Shown: positions 1 to 11,301 of the stretch, piece after piece | Position numbering within the stretch: position 1 is the stretch's first letter | How the letters are laid out: each line of letters opens with the position of its first letter | NCBI GenBank assembly: GCA_030248215.1 | Contig: JASANG010003752.1 | Location: 186,001-250,000 of the forward strand | DNA: 64,000 nt | Direction of reading: 5' to 3' | Source of the DNA: Enoplolaimus lenunculus | Lineage: Eukaryota; Nematoda; Enoplea; Enoplida; Thoracostomopsidae | Position numbers and translations under genes: made by a program | Notes under the pieces: model-generated | Databases searched by the model: none | What the model was told of the DNA's origin: nothing | Seen by the model: the letters and a program-made list of their open reading frames with translations, nothing else

Positions 1-342
1 TAGTCCCAGCTGGCTACCGAAAACGACGTATGACTGAGTTTGGGTTACCGAGTGGCAATTTTCAAAATTGCCTTACGTAAACCGTACCGTAACAATGAAT
101 ACACGTAACCTTACCTCAACACGTGTTACATGTATTATACATACAGGAGAAACACGTGTCGCAGTATTTTCAACAGAATGAAGACGTGTTTGAATTTGGG
201 CTGCATAGCTGCCAACTGCCCCGCAGTTTCTCGCTTTCCGTTATTTTCATTTGTTTGTCGTATTGTATTTTCGAATGATGTGCTATTTCGTGAAGTTGTC
301 GTCGGTCAGTTAACGCAATGAATTGGATTTTTAAACTTTTAG

Positions 343-850
343 GTTCTTATGAGATCACATTTGTGTTCGGAAGCAGTGGTTTTGGACGAATTATTTGTCA
401 GCAATGCGTTTGCGTTTTGTGCCAAAACTCTTGATTTTCTCATGAGACAGTTGTGTCCTGATGGGTGCGTGAAATTTTGTTAAATACAAAATATATGAAT
501 TTATGATATTTGAAATAAAAGATTTGTTTCGTTAAAATAATATTGGACGTCAGCTTTAGAGACAACAGGTAATATAAATTGCAGAATTTGTTTTAATGTT
601 GCCAGTTTGTTTGCCAGTAGAATATCACTTGTAATCTGTCCTGTTTCAAAAGATTTTCACTTCGAAGCAGTCCCTGCCGCCTTGGTGATTATAGATAGGT
701 CAAAAATTAAACGCTGTATTAGGCTTTGTCCTGAGCACGCAAATGTTCTGTGAATTATTGATTAAAATTGAATTTTTCAAAACGTTTTGGTTACGGTATA
801 CGTAGGTCTCGTGTTTTCACGTGTATTTTTGTTTTATTAGTATTATTGTA

Positions 851-907
<57 letters not shown>

Positions 908-3900
908 TTAGTGCCATTTTGCCAGTGAAATCAGTGTCACAAGTATTTGGCGCATACCCGGAATTCTACTTAGAAGACATATTGGAAGTGTTGTTGTTTT
1001 TGTTTCAGTACGTTTCTTTCGATGTTTTCATTCATTTTGGTTTGTTTTGTTTTCTGTTTTATAGCAACAAATACTTGATTGCGAAGATGCAGTTTGGATG
1101 GATACCGTTTTTGAATGCTGTTGTGGACATGCGGAACCGGATATCTGGGTCGAACCGTTGCATACATTAATGTGTAATGAATTTATTTGCAGACATATGC
1201 CCAGCGCTGTGGTTGACAATTGCACATACAATATGGCGCAATCGTTAGTTTTGCTTGCATGCAGCCCTCATATATTCAACAATCCGTCATTGCCTGCGCG
1301 TTTGATTGAAATATTATTTATGACCTGCCATCCTGCAGCAATAAATCTACAGCGATTAATTTTAACAATGAATCTTGCCACAGATCATTTATTTGAAAGT
1401 TTGGTCAAATTTTATTCAGGTCCGTTAATGTTCGTATCGATTTTTAATACATTGTAGTCTTCTGCCTGTTAACTGTTCAATCTCAGTGTTGGCAAGAGCG
1501 GATGATCACTCTAACAAGAGTGTGCAACTACCGATTCCCATTGCACAATCAAGCGGATTTTTCACATTTTAAATTTAGGCCAACTTGTTGTGATATGTTG
1601 TTTAAAAATTCTGCATCATTTATGTATTAAATTGTTTTCAATGACTTAACTATCAATAATTGATTGTAGTTTAGTTTTACAGAGCCAAATAATGAGTGCC
1701 AATTTGTTCATGCGACTTTTGATAATTGTTGAGAGCCAACAGGACTTTTGATAATTGTTGAGAGCCAACAGGCGACTCACATAATCAATATTAACTTGTT
1801 TATCCAAATATCCATAGTTACAAAATTTGTTGTTCCGATTCCGTTATATCCCAGTTCCGCTTTGCACCCTGAAGGGGATCATGTTGGACGCCGCATACAT
1901 AAAGTGCCATGGTTCGTACCGGTTGCACCCCCTCTCGGTAAATGAAGGGGTATTGGCCAAAAACACAACGCGTACCGGGTACATTCTTTTCTACACATAA
2001 TGCGCCCAGTTGAACACTCTTAGTGATTATTCGCTTTTGGTGTTGCCAACCATCTCGAATGCTGTGTGAAATTTTTATATTTGTTTGGTTTAAACCATAT
2101 TGAATACTACTGACTTGTGATAAAGTGCTACAACCGTGTGTGAGAATACGAGCTGTGAAATTATATCAACGACAGTATTCTACATTGGCTATTGCATCAG
2201 CATTTGTCAGGTAACGACAGAGATTAAAACAACAGCTACAAGTAATATTTTAATACTATGGAACGTCTCTGCTCTGTATAGAAAATTGTTACATGTATTT
2301 AAAAATGTGTGTCTTGTTAACTTTCAAATTGATAATTTTGATTTTTTCCGTTTTAAAAAATGAAAAATATAAAATGAATGGTGATGTGTTGATTTTTTCA
2401 GATTGCGAGCATACCGGCTCTGATAATGAATTCAACGAAAAGTTCAGCATCCGTTACCATATTCAAACAATATTCAAAATTATGTGGAGTATGCCAGTGC
2501 ATAGAATGGCGATGATTCAAAATTTTCAGTGAGTTATATACTAATTAATAACCCCTTTCTTTCTGGATATCTATCTATCAATCTGCTTCAAAATAAACGG
2601 AGGTCAAAAAGTTTTTCATAGTGTTTTAACTTTTCTCCTTTGTTTGAGACCAGCCGGGTTTCATCGTTTGGCTGAAGCCGATGCGTAACGCCAGAGATGG
2701 AGAAAAATAGTATTTTTTATCTTAAAATTTACATTTTTACGGTTAATTGTTTCCATAGGTACGTGTACACTACACTAACCTACAATCATGTGCGACGCTA
2801 AACTTGGCGCAAATAATACTTTACAAACTTGGTAATTGTAAACCGTTTTTGTGCTTGCAGGGGGAAGGTGGAAAGTTGTAGAATGGTGTACAGATTAATA
2901 AAGTGAACTTTTTTCTTCAGGGAATGTGGGACTGAATTTATTCGTTTTATCAACATGTTGATTAATGACACAACGTTTTTGTTGGATGAAGCCATGGATA
3001 CACTGAAACAGATCCGAGAAGCGCAAGATTTGATGGCGAATCAAGTCGAATGGCACAAACTTTCTAGGGTTAGTTGTATTCTGCTTTATCGATTTTCTTG
3101 CAAGAACGTTGTGAAATATGAGAACGTTAAAGTTAGCAGATTAAATAACTTAGTGGAGTAATTTTTATAAATAAATGTGTATTTTGAAATAATATTTTGG
3201 AATTTCTGACTTGCATAATCTTCGAGGCGCAAAGCATACGCACTTTTTTCACAATTTGTGTCGTGATTACTGCCTGTGAGCATTCATTGAGATAAGCCTA
3301 CACTGTATCAGCTACGGCACTGAATGAAAGATCTGATGGGCTTATTGAATCGGAAAGCTTACAGTAGACTTGAATTTGCGCTGAAAGTCAGTTACATGCC
3401 GTTGTTTTTGAAATACCGGTATGAGCAATAGATTTCAGGAAGATCAACGTGACCGACAGCAAACACTGGCACAACACGAATCGCAAGTGCGTTCGCTGAT
3501 GCAGCTCGCAAAAGAAACACTTCACATGTTTGTGTATATGACTGAACAAGTCAAAGATCCGTTTTTGTCTCCGGTTAGTTGCTGTATTACAGTGACAGAT
3601 TAAATAAATATTGCTGAAATTTTTTGATGTTTTAAATTTTAGGTGAACTATTCTGGAAAATGACACATTTATGAAACTATGAGAAATTGCTCTCTACCGA
3701 AAAGTTTGTGATTAATCTAATGGGAAAGCAGCTAGAACAAAGACTTTCGATGTTCTACACTACAGTACAGTGTAATAGCCTGCAGCTTTTAACGACAATA
3801 ATCGTTTTCAGATCGATTGATACTTCACAGATTCAGAGTTATTTAGAAATAACAATGTTGAAACTTTGTATACGGACTCTTGCATTCATTTTATAGACAG

Positions 3901-6386
3901 CCAATTAAAACTAGAACGCCGATCATACGTAATTTGGGCACAGTTCCAATTGATTTTGACATTTACATTTCGTAAATAAGCAAATGTTTAGAAACGAGTG
4001 TTTTCTATGAAACAATCAGTGTTGCAAATATGGTAACATCTTTGACTTGTATGCACTATGGCTGTCTATATGTGTGTCCATTATGGCTTTAGCAACTGGG
4101 TGACCGTCTTGCCGCAATGTTGAACTTTAATCTTGTTCAAATGTGCGGTCCCAAATGTCAGAATCTTCGCGTCAAAAATGCAGCAAAGTATCATTTTGAA
4201 CCAAAGAAACTACTCGATCAACTTACGGATATTTATCTCCATTTGGATTCGGATCGATTTGCAGAATGTGTTGCCGCTGATGAGGTTAGTTGGAGCCGAA
4301 GGGCGGTAACAAAAGTGTGAAACAAGGATTGTAACCCCCTATCTGTAAGGATCTGAGAAAAAATTTTCAACTGTCAAATATATATTTTCGATACTGAGTT
4401 CCAGACTACATATGCGGGAATTGCGATCTCTGTCAAAAACCGAACCCCGAGACGAGCTTTAAAAATTATATTTTAATATAATAACAATGATTGCTAAAAC
4501 AGCGAAAAATTCATATCTAAAAGTATTATCAAATACAATAGACATTCTTTTATTCTGAACGTTGAGCGAAAAATGTTAACTTGGTTTTCCTTTGGCATCC
4601 GCTTGAAACCTATTTAATTTTGGGACGAAATATTCACGACCCATTAAACAGAATAGCTTTTAATTTCATCGTCCAACATGCACAATTGGCAATATGGAGT
4701 GCTCGATGTAAACTCGAGTTTAACAATGAAAATGTCTGTGTTGTTGATGTTTTTCAGGAAAATGTTTATAGAAATTTGTACAAACTTAAGCTGTATCTAA
4801 AAGAAGAATGTTTTTTTAAGGTTTTTGGAACAATAACCCGACAGAATGATAGCATGCTGGGTTTTCGAATGTCTTTTTCTCAGCGTACCTGATTTGTAGT
4901 TTGTTTTGAAACTAGGTTTCTTGTGTGCTTTTTAACATATTTGCTCTGAATAATATCCTTGCAAGCAGAGTAGAATAATGGGTAATTTTCAAGGACCTTT
5001 GTTATGTTATGATAATATGTTGTTGCCTTCTTTGGTTTATATAATTGCTTTCGTTGATGTAAATGTGGTTTATCCTTTTAATAAAACCCGGGGTGTTCGG
5101 CAAACGAGCGCTTCGGACTTAAACTTAAACTTAAACTGAAACCTAGTGAGACTCCGAAAAAGAGACCGAGACTGATACCAGCCAAATGCCGAGACCAAGG
5201 AAGAACATTCATGATGTCGTTACTTAAGCTACAATTATTACAGCGTTCGTTCACTCCTGAACTGTTCAAAGACGTAATCGCGAGATTGCAACGACACAAT
5301 ATCAAATCAACAATTGACATTGAAAAGTTTTCGGATGTCGCCGAACGGGCAATAACTGTTTGGAAGGCAAAAGCGACCACCGAAGAAAATTTGGGCGACG
5401 TCCCGGAGGAATTTTGTGGTAAAAATCATGACATATTGTTTGCAGTACACGTGCAATGTACGACCAGAGAGGCCAATGGAAGTAGCTATTGAGATTAAAC
5501 TATAATCTGGCATTTATGTGTTTTATGTAGCGAACACAGTACAATACATGGTGATTTTTAAAAATTAATAGCCAAACGTGTCGTGTGAAATGAAGGATGT
5601 TGGGGAATTTAGACGCCTTATCTGTGAACTAAAAACTGTTTTATGACTGCTGTAAATGGATTTAATACTATAATTACGCCTGGATTGTCACTAGTGAATA
5701 ATCTTTGAAAAATCTGCTTTTGTCGGATCCTGGTTTTGAACACGGCTTCCAGTTATTCTGGTTACGCATCTAGTAACAATAAACATATTACAATATTTAA
5801 TTAATCAATCATTACAGATCCGATAATGGGTACACTGATGAAAGACCCTGTCAAACTGCCCTCTGGGCACATTGTCGACCGTAACATCATTTTACGCCAT
5901 CTCTTGAGTGACCAGAGCAATCCTTTCAATCGTGAGCCATTGTCAGAAGAGATGCTGGTATCAGGTAACTAAACTAGTTATTAATTTGTTTCACGCTTGC
6001 GGTCTTTATGTTAGTGAAGCAGCCAACATCTTTAGAAGGGGAGATAATTGATATTATCCGTCCTGAAATTTCTACGCAGATGAAAATAGGTGCATTTTAT
6101 TCGCTTCATAATATTCTGCTGATTTTTGAAGTCCAAACGAAACTGAAATTTAGGTTCATCAATCACCATTAATTCTTACATCTGCAAGCTAGTGAACGAG
6201 ATTTCTTAATGGTCTGAATTTTTTCCTTTCAGTTTTCAGTGTCACACCATTTTAATAAATCAGCGTTTTCAAATTGAAATTTCGAAAATTACAGATCGGA
6301 TAATTTTTATCATATTTTTCTGTGTTTCAGATGTTGATCTAAAAACGAAAATTCAAAAGTGGTTGCGATCGAAGTCGTCAAAATAA
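343..6386 (+). CDS. UBE4B: UBE4B/Ufd2-type ubiquitin conjugation factor E4, C-terminal 474 residues (5' part outside window)
   Basis: Ubiquitin-chain elongation (E4) ligase: binds an E2 through its U-box and extends ubiquitin chains on substrates sent to the proteasome. Ten exons join in one frame: 343-464, 912-1007, 1193-1419, 2402-2528, 2921-3068, 3439-3573, 4093-4284, 5244-5418, 5818-5964 and 6331-6386. The Ufd2 core occupies visible residues 1 to about 405, with family hallmarks such as [39 protein letters not shown] and [18 protein letters not shown]. The U-box (from about residue 408) shows [25 protein letters not shown] and NPFNREPL; it lacks RING cysteines, as expected. Exon phases agree at every junction and the order follows the human protein without a gap. 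Introns are 104-982 bp. The N-terminal part must lie upstream of base 1. Assignment is by recognition of the family sequence; very secure. Confidence 0.96.
838..909. repeat. (ATT)n microsatellite in UBE4B intron
   Basis: About 20 near-perfect ATT units end directly at the acceptor of the exon that starts at 912, so the repeat replaces the usual polypyrimidine tract with ATT units. Confidence 0.9.
1714..1771. repeat. 29-bp tandem duplication in UBE4B intron
   Basis: The 29-base unit beginning GACTTTTGATAATTGTTGAG occurs twice in direct, identical succession (1714-1742 and 1743-1771). Confidence 0.9.
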
Positions 6387-6387
6387 A
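6382..6387 (+). terminator. Candidate poly(A) signal overlapping the UBE4B stop codon
   Basis: AATAAA spans the TAA stop at 6384-6386. The next AATAAA is near 6843, so either the 3' UTR is extremely short or the later site is used. Confidence 0.35.
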
Positions 6388-6957
6388 ATAAGATCTTTTT
6401 TGGAAATTTAATTAGTGTTATGTTTTGTGCATTGCGTTATCAACATTTGAAGCTTTCATGATTGAGCACCTTGATTAAGGGTCGCACCGTTTTAGTTCAC
6501 TTCATTTGAATTAGAAACTGAAATGTGTTGAGGTTTGGCGACAATTGAACGTTGAAAATGCGTTGATCTTATAATCACTTTCGCATGAGTATTTTCAATT
6601 TTGTCAAAAAGTACTAATTTCAAGCTAGGATGCTAACCCTGAATTCTGTAGGGGAAGTGTTTTCTAACGCCACTCAGCTATAGGTGCTTGAGCTATTATA
6701 TATTTCTAGATGTAGCCAGATTATTAGAACACATACTGCCTCTAAAATTTAGAATGCTTCCAAGTAGAAGATGGACAGACTGCAAATGTTCGCAGTTTAT
6801 ATCTTAGAAGTCGCAAGCATTTATTGTTTTAGCTACTGTGTAATAAAATAAGTGTGTGGAGTATTTTGATTTGGGAGCTAAAATTGGAAAATCTGTCATG
6901 CTGGATTATTGGTCAAATGGTGCCGATAGCGATGCCGATTCCAACTCTAGTATACCA

Positions 6958-7351
6958 CAGGGTGCAACCGGAAGTACAATTTACCGGAACCGGAATCTAA
7001 AAAATTACCGGAACGGGAAAAATGAAAAATACATGCCACCGAAATATTAATATTTTAATTTTTTTGCAATATTGTTGAAATAGCCCTAGTTTAAGATAGT
7101 TATTCATTTTATCTGCTGTATTTTTGATTTTCATAATCCACTGAAGCTACCTTTGATGGTTTATTTTCGGCCATTGTCAAGGTTTATATACTATTCGTTA
7201 CGAATGAAGTCTAATTTCTATCGTCACTTTCGTAAAATATATTAATTTCCATATTACCCAATTTTAATACCGGAATTGTTAATTTCGGTACAAAATTTAC
7301 CGTAAGTGGAAGGTAAAAAAATGCCAGAACCGCAATTCCGGTTGCACCCTG
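6958..7351. mobile_element. hAT-like non-autonomous element (394 bp)
   Basis: Ends CAGGGTGCAACCGGAA and its inverted copy TTCCGGTTGCACCCTG. It is flanked by 8-bp repeats GTATACCA (6950-6957) and GTATACAT (7352-7359), 7 of 8 identical. CAGGG termini and an 8-bp duplication are typical of hAT transposons. There is no transposase frame inside. Confidence 0.82.
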
Positions 7352-7679
7352 GTATACATGTAATAAATTAAAGATAGGATACTACATTTCATTATGTGAG
7401 ACTTAAACCCTATTTTATAAGAACGGTTCATTTCAATAAATTTTTTCAGACACAAACGCAAAATGATAACAGTTTTTGAACCAGACACACAGATATGCAA
7501 CCAGAAATGAAATTGATAACATTTCAACGGATTGTTTTGTACATTTGCATAGTTTTACGCAATTTACTTGTATGATGCGTTTCATTTTAACTTTTGCACA
7601 TTTTTTAAGAAAATTGCCAAATTCATAAAATATAAGCGTAAAACCAAACGATCTAACGATACTTTACAGATACTCGTCA

Positions 7680-7784
7680 AATTTAACAACTTAAATTTCA
7701 TTTGACCTAATTTCGCCTCACCTCCGGCTCCGGCAAGTTTTTTTGACCGTCGGCTTCCGTATTTTTACTTCCGATTGCACCCTG
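7680..7784. mobile_element. Truncated end of a hAT-like element
   Basis: Ends ATTGCACCCTG and shares the internal CGCCTCACCTCCGGCT stretch with the copy at 48260-48704. The opposite terminus is not recognisable. Confidence 0.6.
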
Positions 7785-8325
7785 TTTAAACATGGATGAA
7801 ATCTGTAGTGGCGCTAAAGCAAGAATCGCAGAAACGAAATTTCGACAAAGTTTTGCGAGGGAGAGTAGCCAGCATTCTACGGTTCTTCAGTCAGCAAAAG
7901 TGTCTTGAGTATCCGCAAATTTTGTCATGAATATCTCTGTACTGTTTGCATGTATCTGGTACAATTATAAGTTATATATTGCGGAAAAAATGTACTGCTA
8001 TTAGAAAATTGCTGATTCTGTCCAACAAGTTTTCAAACAAATAGCTTGTGCAGTGTTTGTTATTTATTTTTCAAAGCTGCTATCCAGATTTTCGATATCT
8101 GCAATCATTTCTTCGCTTGAAATTGGATTTTCCGCTGAATCTTGGCTTAGTTCTTCTGGGACCCTTGCTTGAAACCCGCTGTCCACATGTTTTGCCGACT
8201 CTATTTCACCGAACGCCTTCCAGTCTTCCCCGTCGCCTGCCAAGTTGTCAATTTCGTGCTCTAAAAATTATCTGAATTTAGCTTTTGGTTGAACAAATTT
8301 GAAATTGTATATTTTGATGGCAATA

Positions 8326-8773
8326 CTGTAGTGACCCAAATAAGACGGTGTGGGGTAATAAGAGGAGGGTCCTCGTTTGAGTCCCAATCAATAGGAGACC
8401 GTATCCCTAATAAGAGTCTGTAAGCGGATGGAGTCCGTAAACCATAATTAGAGTCCATAAAGGTTAATTATTCCATATTGTAGTGCATAAATGACTTCAG
8501 GACCAAATAAAGTTGAGTTCGAATCTTTAAGGCGCCACATAAACTTTGAAAGTACATTCCTGAGTATAAGCTTGTATTATCGCTCAAGCTATTGACGCAA
8601 GACAAATAAACGTTGAATTCAACGGACAGTTGCAGTACCAGATATATATCAGTAACGAAGGGTGGCGGAGCGTGGGTTAAAAATAAATAACAGTCTGTAA
8701 CCGAATAACAGAGGGGTAACCTCTGGAGAGGCCAAATAAATATCAGTCTCCCCTCTTATTCGGGTCGCTACAG
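8326..8773. mobile_element. CTGTAGTGACCC inverted-repeat element (448 bp)
   Basis: Starts CTGTAGTGACCCAAATAAG and ends with the inverted form CTTATTCGGGTCGCTACAG, flanked by TA on both sides. Internal sequence is shared with the copies at 9301, 10857, 35836 and 41920. No coding capacity. Confidence 0.82.
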
Positions 8774-9300
8774 TACGGCTGGTCCACGCAACTACTCCAG
8801 TTCCAAAATCCGCAACCTATAGTGAATGCAATGAAACAGTGGCTTCGAACCCGGAGGCACGGAGGCCGGTTCTGTAAAGAATGTTTGAGCGAAAATTTTG
8901 CTTCTCGCTCGCTCACTCGTACCCGTTGCTCGGAGAGGGGGGCAGGGGGACTCAGTCCCGCTGGAACAATTTTGTCTCCCTAAAATATAAACCCTGCTTG
9001 AAAGTCATGGACAAACTTTTGTATGCACCTCCTAAAAATGTTTAAGCCCCACTGAGTAAAAGGTGGGTTGGCTACGGGTCGGCACTCGGGTTTCGCGAAA
9101 GGTTTGTTCAAATGCATTGTGCGCCTCTCCCTGTTTGAAGTCAGCTGCAGTATCCGTATCACTGTTATGTGTTTCCGTTTTGATATCCGCCGCTTGAATA
9201 TCGTTAAGCTCTCTGAAAATGCTCTGAAACGGTAAGTTTAAGGGTGGGAATTATTGTTTGGCTTCGAATTACGCTGGCGCTTAGTTTAAGCTTATCGTTA
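8774..9300. other. Gap between two elements; holds a degenerate GTAGCC-type repeat
   Basis: About 8930-9085 resembles the GCCCGTAGCC repeat family (CAGTCCCGCTGG near the left side, TGGCTACGGGT near the right). Nothing gene-like is seen in the remainder. Confidence 0.45.
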
Positions 9301-9815
9301 CTGTAGTGACCCGAATAGGGGGACTGATATTTTCTGGCCTCTCCCGAGGGTGCACCCTTTGTTGTTCGGTTGCGGACTGTTGTTTATTGTCAACCCGACT
9401 TCCGCCACCCCTCGTTACTGTTGTATATCCGGTACACGGAATTGTCTTGTATTCAAGAAATGTCTCAAATTTAAGACATTTATGTCTTGAACATTTAAGA
9501 AAATAGGAGTCTTTGAATTTTAAGTCAATTTATTTTGTGTGTATTGCAACTATCCGTTGAATTAAACTTTTTTTGCTTTGTATCATAAGCTTGAGCGATA
9601 ATGCAAGGTTATACTTTTTAACGTTATACTTTCAAAACTTAAGTACGCTTTAAAGTTTCGGATACAACTTTATTTGGTCTTAGAGTCATTTTTGCGCTAC
9701 AATTAGGGATAATTGACATTTATGGACTCTAATTAGAGCTTAGGGACTCTATCCGCTTGCTTAATTCTAAGAGATAGACAGAAAAAATTTCTCCCTTTTA
9801 TTCAGGGCACTACAG
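9301..9815. mobile_element. CTGTAGTGACCC inverted-repeat element (515 bp)
   Basis: Starts CTGTAGTGACCCGAATAGG and ends TTATTCAGGGCACTACAG, with TA on each side. It is a diverged, longer member, inverted relative to the copy at 8326. Confidence 0.8.
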
Positions 9816-10533
9816 TACGTTGAGGTTTCGGCAAAGACTTAGGAACATACTTGTTTGCACCCCACAAAGTGGAAATACACTGGCCGCTATTTCACCGATA
9901 GACTATTAATGATTGCTATATTAAATTTTGAACTCAAGGTTACATAAGCGTGTTTACCGCAGCCACTTCAGCGGATGCCCACGCTGCTTAGCCTTGATGA
10001 TTGCTATGTTCACCCGTGGGGGTCAACTAATTGCACTCATCGCACTGTGATTTGTATATTCAAGAATAATCGTCCATTTTTAGTTGTGCTTTAAGTTAGG
10101 GAAATTTGCTTATATATACGATAGAGAATGTGGGTGGTGGGTGGAAAAAATACTGTGGTTTGGATTCTGTTTCTAACCCCTGTACCACGGATTTTACATC
10201 AGAGCCGAAGTTCGGTTACTTGCTATAGTGGCCTGGGCAGTCCTTAAATGCGCTCCTATGGGACTGTAAATATGGCATACAGCCGTCTTAAAACGTTGCT
10301 CAAAAAGTTGTACTTCCTTTGACATTCATGGAAATAAATCACATTTGCATTGCATGGTTTGTGGTCAATATTTAAGAGCTTCAAATTTTACACAGGCTTC
10401 AAGCTTTAGACTAATTTTTTGCTTATATTCTTTGACTTATTCCATCGGTCATATAACATTACGAATATGCTTTACCTTGTTCGTAAACATCACTTTCATT
10501 TCGTTCTTTACGGACTACGAATTGAAAACTTAC
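9816..10533. other. Non-coding stretch downstream of the Kunitz-like exon
   Basis: The second exon of the Kunitz-like gene should lie here or below, since its first exon ends in a donor at 10533, but I could not identify it. Short open frames on both strands have no recognisable family signature. Confidence 0.4.
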
Positions 10534-10720
10534 CAGCTCTGGATCCACAGACTTCCAAACATTCCTGTTCGGATTTGAACACATCGCCGTTTGCGTTGTT
10601 GATTCCAACATCAATACAGGATCCGGTAGGTAAACAGAAATAGTTTGCAGTTGCAATATGAGCAGCTTGCAGTAGCATCATTGCTACAATTATGCTTATC
10701 GCGTATTTGTTTTCGTTCAT
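10534..10720 (-). CDS. Small secreted cysteine-rich (Kunitz-like) protein, first exon
   Basis: ATG at 10720 opens a 62-codon exon. Residues 1-25 form a signal peptide with hydrophobic core ISIIVAMMLLQAA and likely cleavage after ATA. The mature part has four cysteines in CLPTGSC and ECLEVC, and the stretch NNANGDVFKSEQECLEVC resembles the C-terminal half of a BPTI/Kunitz domain (N-x-F-x-S-x-x-x-C-x3-C). The N-terminal half with the inhibitory loop is not present, so this is a partial or diverged domain. The exon ends in a consensus donor (GTAAGT, intron from 10533), so the protein continues in an exon I could not locate. A TATA box lies about 90 bp upstream. Function (protease inhibitor or other secreted factor) is inferred only from the cysteine pattern. 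Confidence 0.62.
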
Positions 10721-10811
10721 GATTCCTTCAGACTGTTATTCTTAAATATTTGCAATGTGCATGTATATATTTCCTAATAAACTGAGTTAGTCTCGTTTGT
10801 CCTTCAAGCTA

Positions 10812-10824
10812 CCTTATATATACC
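10812..10824 (-). promoter_or_regulatory. TATA box of the Kunitz-like gene
   Basis: Reads GGTATATATAAGG on the minus strand, about 92 bp upstream of the ATG at 10720. A transposon end begins only about 33 bp further upstream. Confidence 0.5.
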
Positions 10825-10856
10825 TTCAAGTTTTGTTCGGGCTGGTTGTATTCATA

Positions 10857-11301
10857 CTGTGGTGACTTGTATAAGGGGAATAATAGAGGGTCCCCATTTT
10901 GAGTCGCAATCAATACGAGTCCGTATCCCTAATAAGAGTCCGTAAAGCGAATAAAGTCCTTAAACCCTAATCAGAGTCCATAAATGTCAATTATCTATAA
11001 TTGAAGTGCATAAATGACTTCACGACCAAATAAAGTTGAGTTGGGAACTTTAAAGCGAACTTAAGTTTCGAAAGTATATTCCTAAGTGTAACCTTGCATT
11101 ATCGCTTAAGCTTTTGATACAAGAAAAGCAAACGTTTAATTCAACAGATGGTTGAAATACCGGATATATGCCAGTAACGAAAGGTGCGTAGGGCGGGCTA
11201 AAAATAAATAAAAAAACAGCCCGTAACCAAATAAGAAGGGGGTACCTTGTGGGGAGTCTAACTAAACATCAGTCTCTCCCCTCGGATTTGGGTTACTACA
11301 G
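10857..11301. mobile_element. CTGTAGTGACCC-family element at the Kunitz-like promoter (445 bp)
   Basis: Starts CTGTGGTGACTTG and ends GGGTTACTACAG. The interior matches the copy at 8326 closely (TAAGAGTCCGTAA, AATTCAACAGATGG). It sits just beyond the TATA box. Confidence 0.78.

Larger units (their letters stand above)
6387..8325. other. Intergenic region with hAT-like element copies, no gene seen
   Basis: Apart from the hAT-like element at 6958-7351 and a truncated relative ending at 7784, I see no exon with protein-family similarity and no RNA gene. Open frames here are short and partly made of the GGAACCGG repeat ends. Confidence 0.6.

Noticed and set aside
149-236. Possible additional UBE4B exon upstream of 343
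   Set aside because: An acceptor-like ATACAG and an open frame exist, but the translation does not align with the Ufd2 core and no suitable in-phase donor follows.
1065-1192. Alternative acceptor at 1064 for the third visible UBE4B exon
   Set aside because: It breaks the reading phase with the preceding exon; the acceptor at 1192 keeps phase and restores alignment with the family.
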